From positions 149,609-213,608 of the forward strand of contig NZ_JASISQ010000004.1 in assembly GCF_030063205.1 (NCBI RefSeq): a stretch of 64,000 bases of DNA, read 5' to 3'. Origin of the DNA: Arthrobacter antibioticus. GTDB lineage: Bacteria; Actinomycetota; Actinomycetes; Actinomycetales; Micrococcaceae. Under the pieces are notes generated by a model. The model saw only the letters and a program-made list of their open reading frames with translations. It was not told the origin of the DNA and ran no database searches. Below, one piece after another: positions 61,643 through 64,000 of the stretch. Numbering within the stretch: the first letter of the stretch is position 1; each line of letters opens with the position of its first letter. The translations under genes and the position numbers were made by a program.

Positions 61643-63052
61643 ATGTCAATTGAGTTCTCCAAATCATTGACCACAACTACAACTCCAATTCCTGGAGTGG
61701 TCCTCTATCAGCTGCCCGTCCACGGCGACAACAGAGGATGGTTTAAGGAAAATTGGCAGCGCGAGAAAATGATGGCTCTGGGCCTACCCGATTTTTTTCC
61801 AGTGCAGAATAATATTTCCTTCAATGCCAAGGCTGGAACCACTCGCGGTATTCATGCTGAACCGTGGGACAAATTCATTTCCGTGGCTTCGGGCAGAATT
61901 TTTGGCGCGTGGGTGGATCTACGTGAAGGCGATTCGTTCGGCGCCGTATTCACCACAGTCATGGATCCCTCCCATGCCATCTTTATACCCCGTGGTGTTG
62001 GCAACGCGTTTCAAACTTTGGAGGATTCCACCGCATACACCTACTTGGTAAATGATCACTGGTCAGCAGATGCACAGGACCAATATACTTTCCTAAATCT
62101 TGCGGATGAGAAAGCCGCTATTGACTGGCCCATCCCTCTGGATCAGGCTGAATTGTCTCTGAAAGACGAGTCGCATCCACGCTTATCCAAGGTCGAGCCC
62201 ATGATGCCCAAGAAGATATTAGTTCTGGGCGCAGATGGACAGCTCGGGAAGGCTTTGCGGGAGGCCTACCATGACAACACCAGCGTGGAATTTGCTACCC
62301 GTTCGGACTTCGATCTTGGCGCACAGGCGTCGTACACACGTCGGAAGTGGAAGAATTACTCCACCGTTATCAACGCTGCCGCTTATACGGCCGTGGATGC
62401 TGCTGAGACTGCTGAAGGTCGCAAAACGGCTTGGGCCATCAATGTGACAGCAGTCGCCCGCTTGGCGGCAGTGTGCGCTAACCATGGCATCACCTTGGTT
62501 CACGTCTCCAGCGACTACGTTTTTGATGGAAGTCAGGAATGGCATGCCGAGGATGAAGAGCTCACACCCCTCGGAGTCTACGGACAAACTAAGGCAGCGG
62601 GAGAGGCAGTAGTCGCTGTCATTCCCCGGCACTACATTGTGCGCACTAGTTGGGTCATAGGCGAGGGCAAGAACTTTGTGCGCACCATGGCTTCACTGGC
62701 CCGCCAAGGAATCGCTCCAACCGTGGTCAACGATCAAATTGGTCGATTGAGTTTTGCCCAAGACATCGCTGCCGGGATTCTGCATCTACTCCAAACCGGG
62801 GCAGACTTTGGCGTCTACAACTTGACCAACACCGGAGAGCCACAGTCGTGGGCCGACATTGCCGCTGACATTTACGAACTTTCCGGCGCCAGCCGTGACC
62901 ACGTGACGGGTGTCAGCACACAGGTCTACTTCGAAGGGAAACCGGCGGCACCTCGTCCAATGAACAGCGTTCTAGACTTATCGCGCATCAAGGCCACGGG
63001 GTTCATTCCCGCACACTCCCAGCAACGACTTACGGAATATTTGGCAAAATAG
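61643..63052 (+). CDS. rmlCD: Bifunctional dTDP-4-dehydrorhamnose 3,5-epimerase / reductase RmlC-RmlD
   Basis: 469 aa. Residues 1-~190 are an RmlC cupin (FKENWQREKMMALGLPDFFPVQNNISFN, GTTRGIHAEPWDKFISVASG, IFIPRGVGNAFQTLEDST; the catalytic His is in GIHAEP). Residues ~190-469 are RmlD (ILVLGADGQLGKALREA, DFDLG, NAAAYTAVDAAET, HVSSDYVFDGS, GVYGQTKAAGE with YxxxK, TSWVIGEGKNF). Together these complete dTDP-L-rhamnose. Epimerase-reductase fusion in one chain is a trait seen in Micrococcaceae. Confidence 0.94.
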   Translation: MSIEFSKSLTTTTTPIPGVVLYQLPVHGDNRGWFKENWQREKMMALGLPDFFPVQNNISFNAKAGTTRGIHAEPWDKFISVASGRIFGAWVDLREGDSFGAVFTTVMDPSHAIFIPRGVGNAFQTLEDSTAYTYLVNDHWSADAQDQYTFLNLADEKAAIDWPIPLDQAELSLKDESHPRLSKVEPMMPKKILVLGADGQLGKALREAYHDNTSVEFATRSDFDLGAQASYTRRKWKNYSTVINAAAYTAVDAAETAEGRKTAWAINVTAVARLAAVCANHGITLVHVSSDYVFDGSQEWHAEDEELTPLGVYGQTKAAGEAVVAVIPRHYIVRTSWVIGEGKNFVRTMASLARQGIAPTVVNDQIGRLSFAQDIAAGILHLLQTGADFGVYNLTNTGEPQSWADIAADIYELSGASRDHVTGVSTQVYFEGKPAAPRPMNSVLDLSRIKATGFIPAHSQQRLTEYLAK

Positions 63053-63162
63053 AAAGCAAACAGCAAGGCAATCCAGCGAGAATCCTCTGTGACTTTCCCG
63101 GTACCAAGTATTTGCGGGGCCGACCACTACTAAATCCGCACCCATCCCCCACAACGCAAGAA

Positions 63163-63197
63163 CCGTCGTCGTCCCCCAAAAAAGGGGACAACGACGG
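63163..63197. terminator. Bidirectional hairpin between rmlCD and MPI-family gene
   Basis: A 14-bp stem with one mismatch (CCGTCGTCGTCCCC / GGGGACAACGACGG) and an A-rich seven-base loop. Separates two convergent genes. Confidence 0.75.
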
Positions 63198-63212
63198 CGC
63201 CGGCCATGGGAG

Positions 63213-63947
63213 CTATTTAGCGTTGAAAGCCGAAGGCCAAGGCAACAGTGTTGGCAATTGGACCGAATCCGCGGCAGCTTCGGCACGCAGGCTGCCCATA
63301 GAGGGTGTGCGGCCCGCCAGCCATGCCGCAATATCGGTGATCATTCCTTGAATCGACACAGTATTCTCGCCGGCTCCGACTGTCATGGGAGGCAGCCCCA
63401 GCGGCAGTAACTTCAGCTGAATATCCGCCGGCACCCGAGAGGTCAGGAACTCGATCACATAGAGGGCGAACTCTTTAGACCAGGTTTCCGGGCCGCGCCC
63501 CAACTGCAGGTCTGCCAAGTGGATGACCATCTCGCGCCAGTATGCCAGCGCACCATCGCGAACCACACCATTGCGGTAACTGATAGGTAGATTCCATTGC
63601 TCGTCGTCAAGGCCGTCCAGAGCCGTCAACACACGAGTAAATCCAGCAGAAATATACTCCTTGTGCTCCTGCGCCGTGTGGCCGGCATTCATCTCAATCG
63701 CTTGCGTTCGGCCGCCCTGACCGCCGTCATAGAACTCAATGAGCTCCCCGCGCACAGCATATTCAACCTGGCGGGCAACTGCATTGGAAACATGCGCAAT
63801 ATGTGCCAAAACATGCCCGCGTGTCCAGCCCTCCAGCTCTGTGGGGGCCAAGACATCGGCGTCGCTGAGGCCCCCCAACTTTGCGCTCACATTCTCTGTT
63901 GCGGCCTTGAGCCGCTCCATCAGCTGCGCGTTAGAAATATCAGTCAT
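63213..63947 (-). CDS. Maleylpyruvate isomerase family mycothiol-dependent enzyme
   Basis: 244 aa. N-terminal DinB-like metal-binding four-helix domain: LEGWTRGHVLAHIAHVSNAVARQV (first His), NAGHTAQEHKEY, YWREMVIHLADLQLG (distal His). The C-terminal domain (LPLGLPPMTVGAG, IQGMITDIAAWLAGR) is the MDMPI C-terminal fold. Uses mycothiol as cofactor, so the host makes mycothiol. Substrate not fixed; no aromatic pathway genes nearby. Confidence 0.9.
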   Translation of the reverse strand: MTDISNAQLMERLKAATENVSAKLGGLSDADVLAPTELEGWTRGHVLAHIAHVSNAVARQVEYAVRGELIEFYDGGQGGRTQAIEMNAGHTAQEHKEYISAGFTRVLTALDGLDDEQWNLPISYRNGVVRDGALAYWREMVIHLADLQLGRGPETWSKEFALYVIEFLTSRVPADIQLKLLPLGLPPMTVGAGENTVSIQGMITDIAAWLAGRTPSMGSLRAEAAADSVQLPTLLPWPSAFNAK

Positions 63948-63954
63948 GAACCCC

Positions 63955-63960
63955 AGCCTA
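63955..63960 (-). promoter_or_regulatory. Near-leaderless -10 element of the MPI-family gene
   Basis: Minus-strand TAGGCT, seven bases, ATG 63947. Confidence 0.4.
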
Positions 63961-64000
63961 GACGGCCGAGGGGCCCGGCGCGAGCCTGCCAGTGGTGGGA

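Overview
The window reads as a stretch of an actinobacterial chromosome, most likely Micrococcaceae (Arthrobacter and relatives). The evidence is a moderately high GC bias by eye, the histidine phosphatase-DUF3090-SCO1664 trio, a mycothiol-dependent maleylpyruvate isomerase-family enzyme, class II PPK2, a fused RmlC-RmlD, a 13E12/DUF222 HNH protein, and many genes whose -10 hexamer lies exactly 6 bases before the start codon (leaderless transcripts). The genus is inferred; no database was searched.

Layout. 1-3.4 kb: end of a type VII (ESX/WXG100) locus and a peptide-binding lipoprotein. 3.5-11.5 kb: housekeeping and small-metabolism genes, including a glycosyltransferase/phosphodiesterase/DUF2238 operon, DUF2071, an FAD amine oxidase, RidA, and the phosphatase-DUF3090-SCO1664 trio. 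12.3-24.98 kb: an accessory island inserted at the 3' end of ychF. 25-56 kb: core genes: ychF, rmuC, ispH, xseAB, ppk2, an alanine-type aminotransferase, a betaine-binding protein, a GH35 galactosidase with a LacI regulator, a sugar kinase, nitronate monooxygenase, an Lrp regulator, corA, a GNAT-AAA+ fusion, a RutE-like reductase, mdh, pxpA and pxpBC, a NUDIX protein, hemerythrin, a lipoprotein PBP and a MarR-MMPL pair. 55.5-57 kb: a decayed IS256 element. 57-59.2 kb: DUF222-HNH. 59.7-63 kb: dTDP-rhamnose genes (rmlA, rmlB, rmlCD). 63.2-64 kb: the MPI-family gene.

The most interesting region is the island. The last codons of ychF plus flanking bases (37 bp) occur three times as direct repeats (12378, 16390, 24937). 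Shorter copies of the core lie at 19557 and 22103, and a 13-base piece lies at 13355 and 17541. Between these sites sit one- or two-gene modules that look like defence or toxin-antitoxin cargo: a duplicated TM protein (one copy pseudogenised), DUF3841 plus a zinc-ribbon protein, AbiEi with an AbiEii pseudogene carrying three in-frame amber codons, a DUF5677 protein, a 654-aa protein with a C-terminal HEPN-like RNxxxH motif, an ImmA/IrrE-DUF4411 pair, and a TDG/MUG-type glycosylase with an altered catalytic motif. I found no integrase in the island. It looks like a passive, site-specific tandem array of small cargo cassettes using the ychF 3' end as its attachment site. Strong hairpins lie just before three of the sites.

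A second general result is that start-site choice can be read from the DNA. Sixteen genes show a hexamer such as TAGACT, TAGGCT, CATAAT or TAGATT exactly 6 bases before ATG/GTG, and three more show it 7 bases before. At 39386-39408 two divergent genes share one overlapping -10 palindrome.
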